From positions 14,587,466 to 14,651,465 of the forward strand of contig CM020514.1 of the NCBI GenBank assembly GCA_009823395.1: 64,000 bases of DNA, read 5' to 3'. Shown in pieces: positions 14,901-27,352 of the stretch. Source of the DNA: Thamnaconus septentrionalis (lineage: Eukaryota; Chordata; Actinopteri; Tetraodontiformes; Monacanthidae). The position numbers and the translations under genes were made by a program. The stretch's first letter is position 1. Each line of letters begins with the position of its first letter. The notes under the pieces were generated by a model, which had not been told where the DNA came from, did no database searches, and worked only from the letters and a program-made list of their open reading frames with translations.

Positions 14901-15638
14901 CTGATCCACGATACTGGTGATGTGGCCCATGAGAGGGCTGTGCTGAAGGTGCTGATCACTGAGACAAATGGCAAACTTGGACAAGGATGCCATTGAAAAT
15001 CTGCAAAAATCCATTCTATTAGTGCTTCAGCAAAAGCTAAATTATTTTTTTATTATCATTTTAGGAATTTTTACGAATATTTGCCAAAGCTTCAAACATC
15101 AAAAATATAAAAGAAAACAGTGTGGAACAATCATACAGTACCTGTCAATTCTGAGCGATGCTTCTGAAACCAGCTGCTGAACCAGAGAGTCATGTGGTTC
15201 CACATTCAACCTGCAGGCGATCAATAGCACATTATACTTTAATTGCTGCATTAAGAACTTAACGCTCTACCTTAGATCTGATTGTGTCAATAACTCAATG
15301 TACCTAAGAAAACTGTACAGCGTGTCGACCAACATAGAATCATCCATGTTGGAAATCTTATTCTCCGCCAACACCCGAAGGGTCAAGAACTGCGGGTGGC
15401 TCCTGATGAGATCCACGGTCCGGAGAATTTGGGGTTTCTCCTTTTGCAACTCCCACAGCATCCCCACAGCGCTGCTGACATGCTCCACTCTGAGCTTGGC
15501 CTTGTTCTTGCCAACCACATCAAACACCTGGTCTTCAGTGGCGCACACCTGGAGATGCTCCAGGACCTGGTCTCGACTGGCTGACCCGCCATGCAGGAGC
15601 CTGCGAAGGAAGGTGCTGACACGCCGGAGCCGAAACAT
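11909..15638 (-). CDS. fastkd1: FAST kinase domain-containing protein 1 (mitochondrial RNA factor)
   Basis: FASTKD1 is a mitochondrial matrix RNA-binding protein that tunes specific mitochondrial mRNAs. Exons in transcript order: 15638-15304, 15210-15142, 15000-14875, 14793-14395, 14322-14212, 13961-13830, 13741-13255, 13165-13051, 12962-12834, 12714-12583, 12505-12392, 12273-12135, 12047-11909; 808 residues, against about 847 in human. The N terminus MFRLRRVSTFLRRLL is basic and amphipathic, as a mitochondrial presequence should be. Helical repeats follow, then FAST_1/FAST_2-type sequence in the 13741-12583 exons. The C terminus is a RAP domain (RVAVDFLDSKTFC to YRVVQVKGG). The start is the ATG at 15638-15636; an in-frame GTG just upstream is not used. 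An AG at about 15653 suggests a non-coding leader exon. Head to head with ppig, as in human. Confidence 0.93.
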
Positions 15639-17407
15639 CACCAGAGACCTCGGCTGAGATTTAAGGTATGTCCATGGAGTGTTTACTTCTCCAACATAGT
15701 TTCCACCTTAGTGTCAAACCAAAAAGGTGTCTGTGCAAGGTGAGATCACATCCAATGAGTTGCAGCGTAGATGTACACGATGCCTGGGGCTCATCTGTAA
15801 ATCTATGTCCTCTAGAAAAGAAAACACACAGACGATAAACATTATTTAACTTGATAGATATCCAAAGTAGTGTTCACTTACAAAACATCTTCAGGAAAGA
15901 CTTGCATGACAGTGATGTCAACGCGTTTGCTAAGCTGACCTCGGGTCTGGCTGGTTTCACCTTGCAAACAGACCCATTCAGTGAAGTCTTATCACTTTGC
16001 CTTTGCTGTACCGCTATGAGATATCAGCCAATGGTTACAAGGAGGTAGCTTAGCAACTTAGCTAACGCGGTATTCACGTGGGTGAAAAACAAACGCATAA
16101 AAGACCAGAATTTCATGATTAATCCTTCCCGTTAAGTCGTCGCGTAGATTTCTGCATACTGCAGAGTTTCTTACGACATAAACGCTGACTATTCTGAGCT
16201 AAATATTTTTAATGACAGTATTCAAAGTCAATTTACCCCTCATGTGTTATAACATTTCACTTCCGTATCCAGTGACGTAATTGAGCTAAGCGTTTGTTAC
16301 CCCGGGATTTGTCTGTCAGGAAGCAGGTCTTGGAGGCTGGAAAGGCCCATTGCCATTTTCAGCTCATTTACGTAATTAAACCAAAACTGCTGTACAGATG
16401 CGCTAGTCAAATATTCACAGCCATAATCGTATTGGCGCCCTTTCAGAATCAGCAGTTACATTTTGATGTGTTTATTGATCATTGCTCTTTTATTTGGATA
16501 CTTGTGCCAAATATGCTGAAAACATAGTTCTGCTGAATAAAAACAGTAGCTTATCATCAAAAATACAGAATGTAATTTATTCCACGACAGTACATTAAAG
16601 TGAAGTAAGATATACAAAGCGCAAAGCTTAGAACCAAACATAACGAAGTCTGTTGTGGCGCCTGGCAGGTATTGTCCAGGGTTTCAATCGCTCCCTGCTC
16701 CTCAGCTACGTCCCCCGCTCCATTGAAATACATTGACGTCCCCACGGCGCCATCTTTAGAAAACAGTCGCTGTGCGCTGAATGAAACTTGACTTAAACTT
16801 GATTTTTCGTCACTCTCAAGAGCTGCTCGATTACATGGAGTGACGCCGTTGGAATTTCTGGTAACGTATTTTAGCTAGCGCTGCATTTGCGCCGAGTATG
16901 TGTTCACGCTTCAAAACCGCGCCGATAACGTGGTGCGTACGTTGTGCTCGTTATTTGGCTAAAGCTACATCCACAAGCAGGCCCCACACCGACGAATATG
17001 ATCGCACGTGTGCCTGCATTAATCGATAACGGCCGAGACAATGCTGGGTAGTGTGAGTTGAGGTGTGTGTGGTCGATGCATTAAAGTGTATCCGGCTACA
17101 CACAGCCAGGCTAACTCTAAAGCGGTATGGTAGTGTGCTACCATTTCCAAACCTGAGCCTGTACAATTTTCCATGTGATGGTTCTTTCTGCGAGTAACGT
17201 TCACTAAGACAATGCGATGACCCATTGTTCTGCGATTTGTAAATATTTACACAGTCAGTATCCAAAATCACTTAATTTAAATCTTGAGCATTGTTCGCTT
17301 GGAAATGTTGAGAAGTACTCTTTGTTGTCCTCCATTGTAGTCACTCAGAACTCAACATGTCTTCTTGCTGGTCTCTTCCTCCAGTTGTTTGACCACCAAA
17401 GGCGATC
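15639..17407. other. fastkd1-ppig divergent intergenic region
   Basis: About 1.8 kb between two divergent start codons, expected to hold both promoters and leader exons. The ppig leader must be spliced, because a good acceptor (AG at 17383-17384) lies 23 nt before its ATG. I could not place the leader exon with certainty. No other gene is supported. Confidence 0.6.
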
Positions 17408-20400
17408 ATGGGGATCAAGGTTCAACGCACCCGCTGCTTCCTTGACATCGGAATCAGCAACGTGCTTGGTAAAGAAGGAACCCTTACTCTCCCTGCTTAC
17501 ATGTTGATATGTTAAGTTCTATGACAACTTCTAGGAGTAATGCACACAGTCAGACGATTATGCAACTGAAAGAAGACCCACCTTTTTCTCCTGAATTGGT
17601 TAAAACAGAAAGTAAGAATGCATATTTTTCTCTCATAGTTGGCAGGGTGGTTGTCGAACTCTTCTCTGACATCTGCCCCAAAACTTGTGAGAACTTCAGA
17701 TGCCTCTGCACAGGTGAGCAATTTTAAAAATATGTAAAGATGCCCTTGACCTTTTTCAAAGGTTTGACTTGGAAACGTGTGGTTTTATTCAGGTGAAAAA
17801 GGCATCGGCAAAGGAACACAGAAACCGCTTCACTACAAAGGATGTCTGTTCCATCGCATCGTGAAAGACTTCATGATTCAAGGAGGAGACTTCAGTGAAG
17901 GTCAGTTAGTAAAGTTTGAGAATTTTGGATATTGCACCCATAGGTATCCAAGTAGTTTGGCTTTTGAAGAAGTATCCCAGTGCCCGGTTATTTAGAGCAT
18001 TTGTTTTTTTTTTTTAAAAAAAAACTTCTGTCTACATCTGCCTTCCACAAAACATAATCAGTGTTGATAACCTCCAGTCAAATAATTATTTTTCCAAACA
18101 AATCCTCTCTGGCTTTCATGCTTGGCTCATGTTTGATCTTTCATGTCATCACAGGTAATGGAAGAGGAGGCGAGTCCATCTATGGAGGCTTTTTCGAAGG
18201 TAATCAGCCACTGTGAGAGTTTGCACCAACGTAATTCCACGGGAAGTTGCCTCATGATGGCAGTACAGACTTTTTGTTTTTCTCCCCAGATGAAAGCTTT
18301 GCTGTCAAACACAATAAGGAATACATGCTATCTATGGCTAACAGGGGCAAAGATACAAATGGTTCACAATTTTTCATGTAAGAATCATTTCTATTTCCCA
18401 TCCTAGCTTTCATCCATTTTTAGTCAATTCTAATCCACTAAAAATGTATATATGTTGTTTTTTTTTTCCTTGCTTGAATCATTGCTGTGGTGCTTCAGAA
18501 CAACAAAACCCTCGCCACATCTGGATGGGTATGTCCTCCTCCATCATTCATTATTGTTTATACTTGAATCGTTGACATGGAGAATTGGCATAGTGTCGTG
18601 TTCACTGTTTTTGTTGGCTTAACGTTATCATATTTCCTCAGTGTCCATGTGGTTTTTGGTCATGTGATTTCTGGCCAAGAGGTTGTTCAGACAATGGAGA
18701 GCCAGAAAACGGATCCTAACAGCAGACCGTACGCTGAAGTAAAAGTGATGAACTGTGGAGAGCTGGTCCCTAAATCTAAAGGTTTGTTTGCAATGAATTT
18801 GAAAAGAAACTTTACTTGTGGAGGTCTTTAGTCTTGTTAGAGCTTCATCTAACAGATGTTTTTATTTTTCAGCGCATAAAGGGGAAAAAAAGAAGGTGCA
18901 AGCCTCCTCAAGCTCCAGCAGCAGCTCCAGCGGGTCTGAAAGCTCCTCAGACTCCTCTTCAGACTCGGAAGAATCGGAGAAGGAGTCTAAGAAGAAAAAG
19001 AAGAAGGCAAAAAAGCTGAAGAAACGGAAGAAGAAGAAGAAGGAAAAGAAAAAGTACTGAAATCACATTCACCTTTAGAGTTTTCCTCATTTTCCGTTTA
19101 AACCTGGACGTTAATTATGTGCCTGAATGTTTTCAGGGAGGAGGTTGAAACCCCTGAGCCGAAGGAGCAAGAAGAGTTGGTCACATCTACTGTGCGTCCT
19201 GAGGAAATTCCACCTGTCCCAGAAAACCGATTCCTCATGAGGAGGAGCCCACAGGCCGTCCAAAGCACGAGAGATGCCGAGAATGATGCAAGAGGCAGAG
19301 ACAGGCAGAGAGAGTCAGTCTGCCTGATAGAACACTATCAAGTCAAACATTCAAGCCTACTGTAGCTCCCAGTTTTAATGTTTTCTTTCTCTTCTGCCTG
19401 CAGCTCTGGTAATTCTCAGTCGGGGTATAACAGGCGATTAATGATGACGCGTTCTGGGAGGAAGATAAAAGGCCGAGGTCACAGGGTATGACCTCTGTTT
19501 GCTCCTCTTAACACGTTGAGGCTGGATGCATCACGTTGCAGTGGCACTCGGTGTGGATGAGACTTGCTGTTCTAATCAAGTATTTTTCCCTTATGTTTAG
19601 TGGTACCGGACCCCATCGCGTTCTCGGTCGAGGTCTAGGGACCGCTACAGGCGCAGCGAAACCCCGCCACACTGGCGTCTGGAGATGAATCGACAGAGAA
19701 TGAGAGCGGTCACCGGAGAGCGCTGGATCAAGGGTGACAAGTAAGGAGATGCGTCTATAGTTGCTCTAGTGCAGTAATTTGTGACAATATGTAATACTGT
19801 GCATGATTAGTATTTCTTTATTTAACAATTATTGATTCAGTATAATTATGTACTTGTTTTTACAGAGGGGACCTGAATGAAGGCAAAGACGAGGCTGATC
19901 CAAGGAGGACCTCGGACACAAAGCCTGAACACACTGAGGAAAGTAAGAAAGACAAAAAAGACAAAAGCCGCTCGCGTAGATCTAAAAGCAAAGAAGGAGA
20001 CGCAAACCAGAAGGATGAGAAGCATAGCAAACACAAGTCCCGCAAGAGGGATAAATCTCAGAGCAGAGAAAAAAGCAAGAGGTCGAAGAGCAGAGAGAAG
20101 GCTCACAAGCACAAAAGTGACGACAGGAGGGGGCGCTCACGAAGCAGAGAGCAAACAAATAAAGAAAAGCGGTCAGAGAGCGATCACAGCAAAGAAAGAA
20201 ATAAGGAGCAGGAAAAAAAGCCTAAAGAGGATGGCAAAGGGAGAGGTGAGGAGAAAACTAGGTCAAAGTCTCAAAGCAAGGAAAGAATCAGAGACGGACG
20301 CAAATCTAGTAGCCGCGGCAGGGACAGGAGCAGACCGGCTGCTTCCAAAGAGAGGGAGGAGAAGCGGGACAAGAGCAGGGACAAGGGCAGAGAGCGCAGC

Positions 20401-20856
20401 AGGAGTCGGGAGCGGCGACACGACAGCGACCGGGGCAACAAGAGGCGCGGCTCATCCAGGGACAAGGAGCGTCGCTCCAGGAGTCCAGACAGGAACAAGG
20501 CCAGAGATTCGCACAGAGGCAGGAGGTCCAGGAGCCGCAGCCGCCAGAGAGACCGCAGCAAAGACCGCTCGTCTCACAGAAGGGAGCGAGACCGAGAGGC
20601 TGCGAACCAAAGGAGGCGACGTAGCAGCAGCAGTAGTAGTAGTAGCAGCAGCAGCAGCAGCTCTGATAGCGATAGAGACAGAAAGCGGAAGAGTCGCAAG
20701 AGCCCCGATTCCAAACGGAGCCGAGCGAAAAGCTCATCCCGGTCAAAAGAGAGAAGGAGCCCCGGCAAAGCGAGAACTGATAGCACGAAAGGAAAGAAGA
20801 GAGGCGAAGGCAAGAAGGAGAGGTCCAGCTCCAGCTCCAGCTCAGACAGCGACTAG
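17408..20856 (+). CDS. ppig: Peptidyl-prolyl isomerase G (cyclophilin G, SR-cyclophilin)
   Basis: Nuclear-speckle cyclophilin that associates with the phosphorylated RNA polymerase II CTD and SR splicing factors. Exons: 17408-17468, 17639-17713, 17793-17900, 18155-18199, 18290-18377, 18499-18528, 18642-18781, 18873-19053, 19137-19313, 19404-19485, 19601-19740, 19866-20856; 705 residues, against 754 in human. Residues about 8-175 are the cyclophilin domain with [15 protein letters not shown] and NGSQFF. The cyclophilin-A tryptophan that contacts cyclosporin is His here (PSPHLDG), as in the SR-cyclophilin subgroup. Ser-rich and Lys-rich runs follow, then the conserved block [19 protein letters not shown] and the block SETPPHWR to GERWIKGDK, then a long Arg/Ser domain with 14 consecutive Ser encoded near 20620-20661. 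The open reading frames overlapping the last exon in other frames are shadows of its skewed composition. Confidence 0.96.
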
Positions 20857-22200
20857 CATCCTCCCAGTTCAGAGTCTCAAGTCCCCATTTTGTTCCCGTC
20901 AGTTCATCACTCTGTTTTACCAAGATCATAAAGTAGAAAATCTGGTTTAAAATGCAAAAAAATGACACCACTGTAAAGACTCCAGGTTAGGAATGAGAGA
21001 CATCCGAAAAGATTTCAATGTGAATGAGTTTCAGCTGAAGGAGACTCATTGATCGACTGAGTGTGAAGTGCACCACTCTGTCCTTGGTCAGTGAAGGCAG
21101 CACGGGAGGCTTTTAGACTTTAAATCATAAAGAAGCATTTTGCCTACAGCAGATAAATGTTGTTTTTTTTAATGTGCTCTTTGTTCTGGTTCTTTATCAG
21201 TTTTAATTTAATTTAGTACAGACGCTGCCATAAAACTTTCATTTCTCTGTGAATTAAATTTCATCGCAATATTAAAATCTTCATACTGTTTGTTAAAAAA
21301 AGATCAGATTGAGTCTGTTTTGTTACCAGTTGAATTTTTCACGTATCTGCTCTCACGTCAATGCCCCCCCCTCCCCCCCTTGTTATTTTATCTAAGGTGA
21401 TTTTTCTATGTTTATCTGTTCATATATATGGTTTTTAGTGATTCAACAGCTGGTCCCTTTAAATTTTGTCACCAACCAAGGTGCCTCAAAGATTTCCTTT
21501 TTTTTTTCTTTCTGCCTGAACATTTAATGATTGATTTAGTGATGTATGCAGACTGTAGAACATAAAATCAACAAAATGGTGACACAAAGTCTATTCGTGG
21601 TGGGTTGGTTTTAAAAACTGGGTCACGTTTAAGAAAGATTAAAATTAAAACTTGACACTGTCACTCCAACCACTGGTTGATTGGTTTTCCAGTTTTGAAC
21701 CTGTCCACATGCGTGAGATCAGCCATTCAATATTTTTCATGGCAAATAATAAACTACACCTCTGTTCTTACTGTAAGTTATCTGCTCTCTATTTTGGATG
21801 TAAATTACAGGTTTCTCCACACGATGTATGAAACTAAAAAATGTTTGTAATAAAATGTAGAGCATTCCAAACGTCCAAGTTTTATTCCTTCTTAAAACTC
21901 CTATCATGTTTTTAAAAGGCTCCTGATTGTGTTGTAGACTCCAGTCGAACAGCCTCATTTATAAAGCAGCTTATTTGTTTTGGTAGCTCCCTTAATTAAA
22001 CAACCAACCATCATGTGATACAATCAAACACCTGCAAGTAATATAACCAAATACTATTTTCTTTCCAATTATTTTCTGTTCATTCAAGCACCTGCAAAGG
22101 AATTTTATCAATATTCTCTCACATTCAAGCCGATCACTAAAGCCTTCAGTGTGCCAGAAGACGTGACATTTGAGGCGACAGCCCGATCAACATTAGTGAC
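20857..22200. other. Convergent 3' UTRs of ppig and cfap210
   Basis: Non-coding, AT-rich. Contains a C-rich tract (21363-21379), ppig poly(A) candidates ATTAAA 21253-21258 and AATAAA 21849-21854, and no recognisable gene. Confidence 0.6.
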
Positions 22201-25200
22201 CTACGACCACGTGAATCCCAGCCTCTTCTTCCCACCTTCAAAATCGGCCGCCTCGTTCAGCTTCTTGATGCTCTGGGTGTTTCCCGTCACGTACTGGGGC
22301 ATCTGGGCGCCACTCTGGTCCTGAACCAGGTAAACCGGAGCTCCTCCCCCAGCGATGCCTTCCAGGCTCCCTGCCCCTCCCCCTCCCCTCGCCGCCTTCT
22401 CCAGCGGAAACACGTTAAGTTGCGCTTCCGTCGCCTCCTGGATGAGCTTGTGAGAGTAGCGCCTGAAGCGCTCATCCTCATCGGCCTCAAGCTCCGCCTT
22501 CTTCTCCTCAAACTCCTGCTCTTCCTGCTTCTTCCGCTGGCACCGAGCACTTTTCTCAGCCTGCAGCGCAGGGACGGAGGATTAGCATCTTTTCAAACCA
22601 AGAGGCTCAGAAATTACACTCATAAATGGGGCAAACATTTTCAGCGTTACCATCTGTGCCACGTTGAAGGCCTTCAGCTCCCTTCTGTCTTCCGTGAGCC
22701 GCTGGGCCTTCAGCTTCTCTCGCCCGGAGAACATCCTGTCGGCCTCTTTCCTGGCCTCGTGGGCTTCTTGGGCTTTTCGTTTTGCTTCTTTGTCTTTCTG
22801 CTCCTTTTCTTGCCTCTGGTTAAAAACACAGTGACATTTTTGAGCTCCAGAGATTATCAACGTAAAGGTCATCTTCGATCCTCATTTTATAATTTTCTAA
22901 CGATGACGTGACCAGCCTGTCACTCAACTGAAGAAGCGAAGCTCCTCCTTTGCTTCTTTTGCTTGCTTCGTTTTTCAGGAAGCGTGTGCTAAAACATGTC
23001 TTTGTAATGTCACTTTGCCATTAATGGTTAGTAGCACTTTCAGCAAGATACGTGGCATAAAACTCACAACGCATCAGTTTTATCAGGAAGATCAACAGAC
23101 CCATTTTCCAGGAGGCAACACATGCTGTTATTGGAATTCTGCAACACTGCTCAACTATCGATAAATTAGTATAGTATGAGGCCGTAGAATAGTTTTGATA
23201 CTATAAAAGCTTGAGCTTTTTTTACCGTTTTGATCGATCAAACTCCTATTTTAAAATCTTTTGTTTTCTTTTTCTTTACAAGAGTATTTTGAGAATTGGT
23301 ATATTGGGAATGGGAAGTGCAGTTATCTTTCTTTTTTATATATATATGGAATGGCCAAATAATTATTTTATTCTTTAATTAATTTGGAGCACTGCTTACA
23401 GTACACCCTCGACAACACTTTCGGTTACCATCAGTTCTCTGTGCTTAGCGATGTACTGCAGCAGGGTAGCTTTTCTCTCCTGCTCCTCCCACTGCAGCTG
23501 CGCCTCTCTAGCATCCCGCTGAGCGACAGCCACGGCGATCCTCTGCTCCTCGTTGCCTTCTTGCTCCCGCTGGGTGACAGTCAGCTTGTCCTTGATCACT
23601 TCTCTGCGCCTCTGGGCCTCCCTGCGGAAAAAAAAAGCGATGACATCACAACTGCGCTGTGTTGTTTCTATTGGCCGATGATCTGCGCATTGTTCAGCAT
23701 GAGACTCGCCTCATAAGTTCAGCCTCTCTGTCCTTCCTTAACTTTTTGATTTTTTCTTTTGCATTGAGATAGAGTTTTCTCTGCTGCTCTTCTTCCTCCT
23801 GTTTCTGTGCCTCAGCCGCCCTCATGAGGTCTCTCTTGCTTAAAGTGTCCTGGAAACACCAATAATCGAGCGAAGTCAGCATTGAACAACAACATCACAT
23901 ATAGGAACCCTGTGCTGCAAGAACTCTACCATGTGAGCTTGCATTAAATCCCTCTTTTGCTCGGCTTGTCTCTCGTTCTCCATCCGCTGTTCCCACTGAT
24001 GCTGCGCAAGGAGACGTTGCATGTTCTCTCCTTCTTTCTTTTCCTCCATCTTCTCTTGCCCTCTCACCAGCTCATTTTCCTTGAACCTAAAGAAAAAAAT
24101 CATTTAAGATTTCTCTGTTTAAAAATATGGACTTATGATCAGACTGTCATTATTGTGGAATCCCAGTTCTGCAAGTGCACTTTTTTTGTTGCGTTTACAG
24201 GTGTGAATACTGTCCAATTGTCCCTACTTTTGTTTCAGGCCCTCTGTGATCGCCTGCCTCTCAAGCTTTTTCTGCTGCTCCGTCTCCTGCTCCTTTTTCG
24301 TGGCTTCCTGGTCCTTCTGCTTCTGCACGTCTATGAGGAGTTTGTCCATATCTTGGCGGGCACCCTCGATGCGCTGCTTCAGCTCAACCTGAGCCTCCCT
24401 CTCCTTCAGAACCTCAGACAGCATGAGCGCACCCTGTAAGGAGCCATGTGCACACATCATCACCTTCACGCATCAGCACCCAAACACAAGCAAGGAGTAA
24501 TAAAATATGAAGAGATGCCCACGTGCAGTCCTCTGACACGGTGAGTCTGATAGAACAGCTGAGTCTTGGCTTTCTCTATGGAATCTTTCCGCATCTTCTC
24601 CTGATACTCAACCTCCTCTTTATCAATCTCCTCCCATTTCTTCTTCTCAATCTCATCCCGAATCTTTTTGGCTTCCAGTTGTTTCTGCCTTTGACCCTTT
24701 AGAAAACATGACATTTTAATTCTGATAAACTGGAGTTATTTCAACCACACAATCACATCCTCATTCAACCAAGTGAAATGAATTAAAAAAAAAAAAAAAA
24801 GAAGAAGAAGAAGAAAAGAAAGATCCTGGTGGGCAACTCACAGCGAAGGTGTCAGACCACTGTTTCACCACCTCTACTGACTGCAGGTGCAAAGCCTCCC
24901 TCTGCTTCGCTTCCTCTATCATCCTCTCCTTTTCTTTGTCAACGTGATCCATCTCATCTTGAATCCTCGACCAGTCTGTCTTTGACAAAACAAGGATTTG
25001 TCGAAGGTCCGGAAGCTCAGCCACTTTGGTCACCTCATCAGACACTATTTAAAAAATAATAATTAGATGCAATCAGTTTTATATAAATATTCAATGAAAC
25101 TTACAATGTTGTCCACTCAACTAGTTCACGTTCTTATACAACACAATATACAATACAACATGAAATGTTTTGGATTTCATTGTAAATTACAAGAGTACTG

Positions 25201-25498
25201 TGACAGTGTGAATTTGGGAAGTATTAAAACAGCCAGGAGTGAACCTTCAGCACAACACCAGCAGCCACACCAGAAGCTCCAATGCACCTTAATCAGCTGC
25301 CTGAAGTGGCAGTGTAATATGAGTCGGCGTTGTCTGTCAACTACTTTTAAAATTTCTGAAATTTAAACCTTCTGCTGTCAGTGACAGCAACAACAATGCA
25401 AACATGCCGGGTCTTTCCTGGCTGAAAGTTAATCCTAAAACTGTCCCACCTTTCTTTCCAGAGCCTCTCCGTCGGCCCCGTTGAACCGCTGTTTCCAT
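22201..25498 (-). CDS. cfap210: Cilia- and flagella-associated protein 210 (CCDC173)
   Basis: CFAP210 is a coiled-coil microtubule inner protein of motile cilia and sperm flagella, lying inside the doublet A-tubule. Exons in transcript order: 25498-25450, 25044-24842, 24696-24523, 24433-24228, 24086-23930, 23849-23710, 23621-23429, 22815-22651, 22560-22201; 548 residues, against about 552 in human. Almost the whole protein is Glu/Lys/Gln/Arg-rich helix (for example EEEEQQRKLYLNAKEKIKK), ending in a conserved non-helical tail (PQYVTGNTQSIKKLNE, KKRLGFTWS). The short first exon gives METAVQRGRRRGSGKK; continuing directly from exon 2 would not supply an ATG. The intron after 23710 uses a GC donor, the only reading that keeps frame. 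Position between ppig and klhl23 matches human. Confidence 0.93.
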
Positions 25499-25638
25499 TT
25501 GTGTTGGATTAATTTGCTGCTATTCAATTTAAAAGCTTAGAGAATAAGGCAAACCTAGTCTCAGCTCAGTTTAGCAGAGCTGAGACTTCTCACTTTAAGG
25601 CCTCACACTGCTACGGCAGGAGCCACTTTTGTTGAAGT

Positions 25639-25651
25639 GTATCCAGGCAAC
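25639..25651 (-). promoter_or_regulatory. X-box-like motif upstream of cfap210
   Basis: GTATCCAGGCAAC, 141 bp upstream of the cfap210 ATG. It has one perfect RFX half-site (GGCAAC), a one-base spacer and a 5/6 half-site. Motile-cilium genes are commonly RFX/FOXJ1 controlled. Function is inferred. Confidence 0.35.
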
Positions 25652-26485
25652 CAGAGAAGGAGGGAGAAGAACAAACACCCACGGCCAAACTCAGTTTCAC
25701 AGATACCTCAATGACAGTTCTGACCTAAATATACTGATATATATGTGTATGTTACCTTTTCATTTTTCAAATGATTTAATATTTTGTTCAAAAATGCAGC
25801 TGTAAAAAAATCATTTCACAGTGTTATAAATACAGCAAAAAACATTTAGTTAATAACCTGAATCTGGTTGTAGGGACAAATGAATGAAGGGACAAAAAAA
25901 AATCTTGTAAAATGTTCAAAGGGTAATGCAAATCCACTGATTTTGGTGCTTTTTGGACGCTAAAACTATAAAGTAATCATTAAATCAATGACTGGCATGA
26001 TACAACACATACCTGTGTTTATTCCACTGCAAAAGGACCTGGAGCTGAATGGAGCTGTATTTTTCACAGATTTCGTGTCATGACAGGCTTACTGTTTGTG
26101 CCAAGTATTACTAGCTACAGTTCCAAACAGGTCTCTTTCTTTTAGTGCGTCAACATTACCTGTGTGGGTGTGCGTGTGCACAAAGAGAAACTTGATTTGA
26201 TGTCAGAACTGTAATGCACTGTCCTGTACTGCACCATACTGTAGTATCTATACATGATTTCCAGAGGTGGGTAAGTCCCAGGTGGGCTGATACAACATAC
26301 GGATCCTGCTTTTAGACACATTGAAAGTATCTGAAATCAAGCCTTTAACAACTGTGTGGCGCTGCCATGTGCCGCCTAATGAGTCATGTGATAAACAGCG
26401 CCTGTTAAATTAGGCATGCTGTTTCCTGAACTGACCTTGTGTTCTGTGAACGGAGGACAGTTAAAATTGTCTCAAGGGAGTTATA

Positions 26486-26533
26486 TTCTTCTTCTTCTTC
26501 TTCTTCTTCTTCTTCTTCTTCTTCTTCTTCTTC
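26486..26533. repeat. (TTC)n microsatellite
   Basis: About 16 uninterrupted TTC/CTT units in the cfap210-phgdh intergenic region. Confidence 0.95.
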
Positions 26534-27352
26534 CAAAAAACACTAAACCTGTTTTGTGTTTATTTTTGATGTTGTTGTTGATTTTTGCTTCAGAAAAAGT
26601 GTTTTAGAGGAATGACGACACCGCTTCGATCCCTTCAAGTTACTTTTGCGTGTCAACATATCTTTGTTGTACTTCATTCAATAGTCAGATTGTATGTATG
26701 GTTAAAATGTTTAAATTCAATTTCGCTATAAGTGATATATATATATATATATGTATTTTTTTTAAAATAGCATTTAATTGCCTCCCAGAACAGCTGATGT
26801 TAGCCAGTAACTAGCAATGCTAAAAATTTTGGTTTAATGTTCAATCTCAAGCTTTTGTAAGACTATTTTTAGTTTCTGCCTTGCAAAGTATTTTGTTTGT
26901 TTGTTTGTTATAAAAGGTTTTTCAAGTGTTGCAATTCATTTAAATCTGCACGTTGCTCATCTTGTTTTAAGTCCAGCTAATAGTTTACAGCTACATGCAA
27001 TTGCGGATGCTTTGAACATATAAAAACATTAAGTACATGTCCAAAATACCTAATGCATTTGGCTGTGTGGGTCTACTTTTGATAATGTACTAATACGTGC
27101 ACATCATTGTGTCAGTCAGACCGGTCTGGTCGTTGTGCTCGCAGCCTACTGGTTCCCAGTAACCCTGCGCCTTACGTCACAAACAGGAGATGCACGTAGA
27201 GGCGGGGTTCTCTCCAAAGTGGGCAGTCTCAAATCCGGGATAACCACTCAAAATCAACTGAGTGCACCGAAACTTCCATCACTCCGGCCATTCACCAGCA
27301 CCAGTTGCCTCGCCTTGCAAACCGTGGACGCAGATACACACACACCGTCGAC

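Larger units (their letters stand above)
25499..27352. other. cfap210-phgdh divergent intergenic region
   Basis: About 1.85 kb. Near cfap210 lie an 11-bp perfect hairpin (25557-25587) and an X-box-like motif (25639-25651). Farther on are a (TTC)n tract and a short (TA)n tract (26738-26751). No protein-coding exon is supported; the leucine-rich open frame at 26416-26607 is only the (TTC)n repeat translated. Confidence 0.6.

Noticed and set aside
19877..20950. 357-codon open frame over the last ppig exon
   Set aside because: It is the +1 frame of the Arg/Ser domain. The real frame continues from exon 19601-19740 in phase and matches PPIG; the overlap comes from repetitive AG-rich codons.
26416..26607. 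Leucine-rich short protein
   Set aside because: Twelve or more consecutive Leu come from translating a (TTC)n microsatellite.
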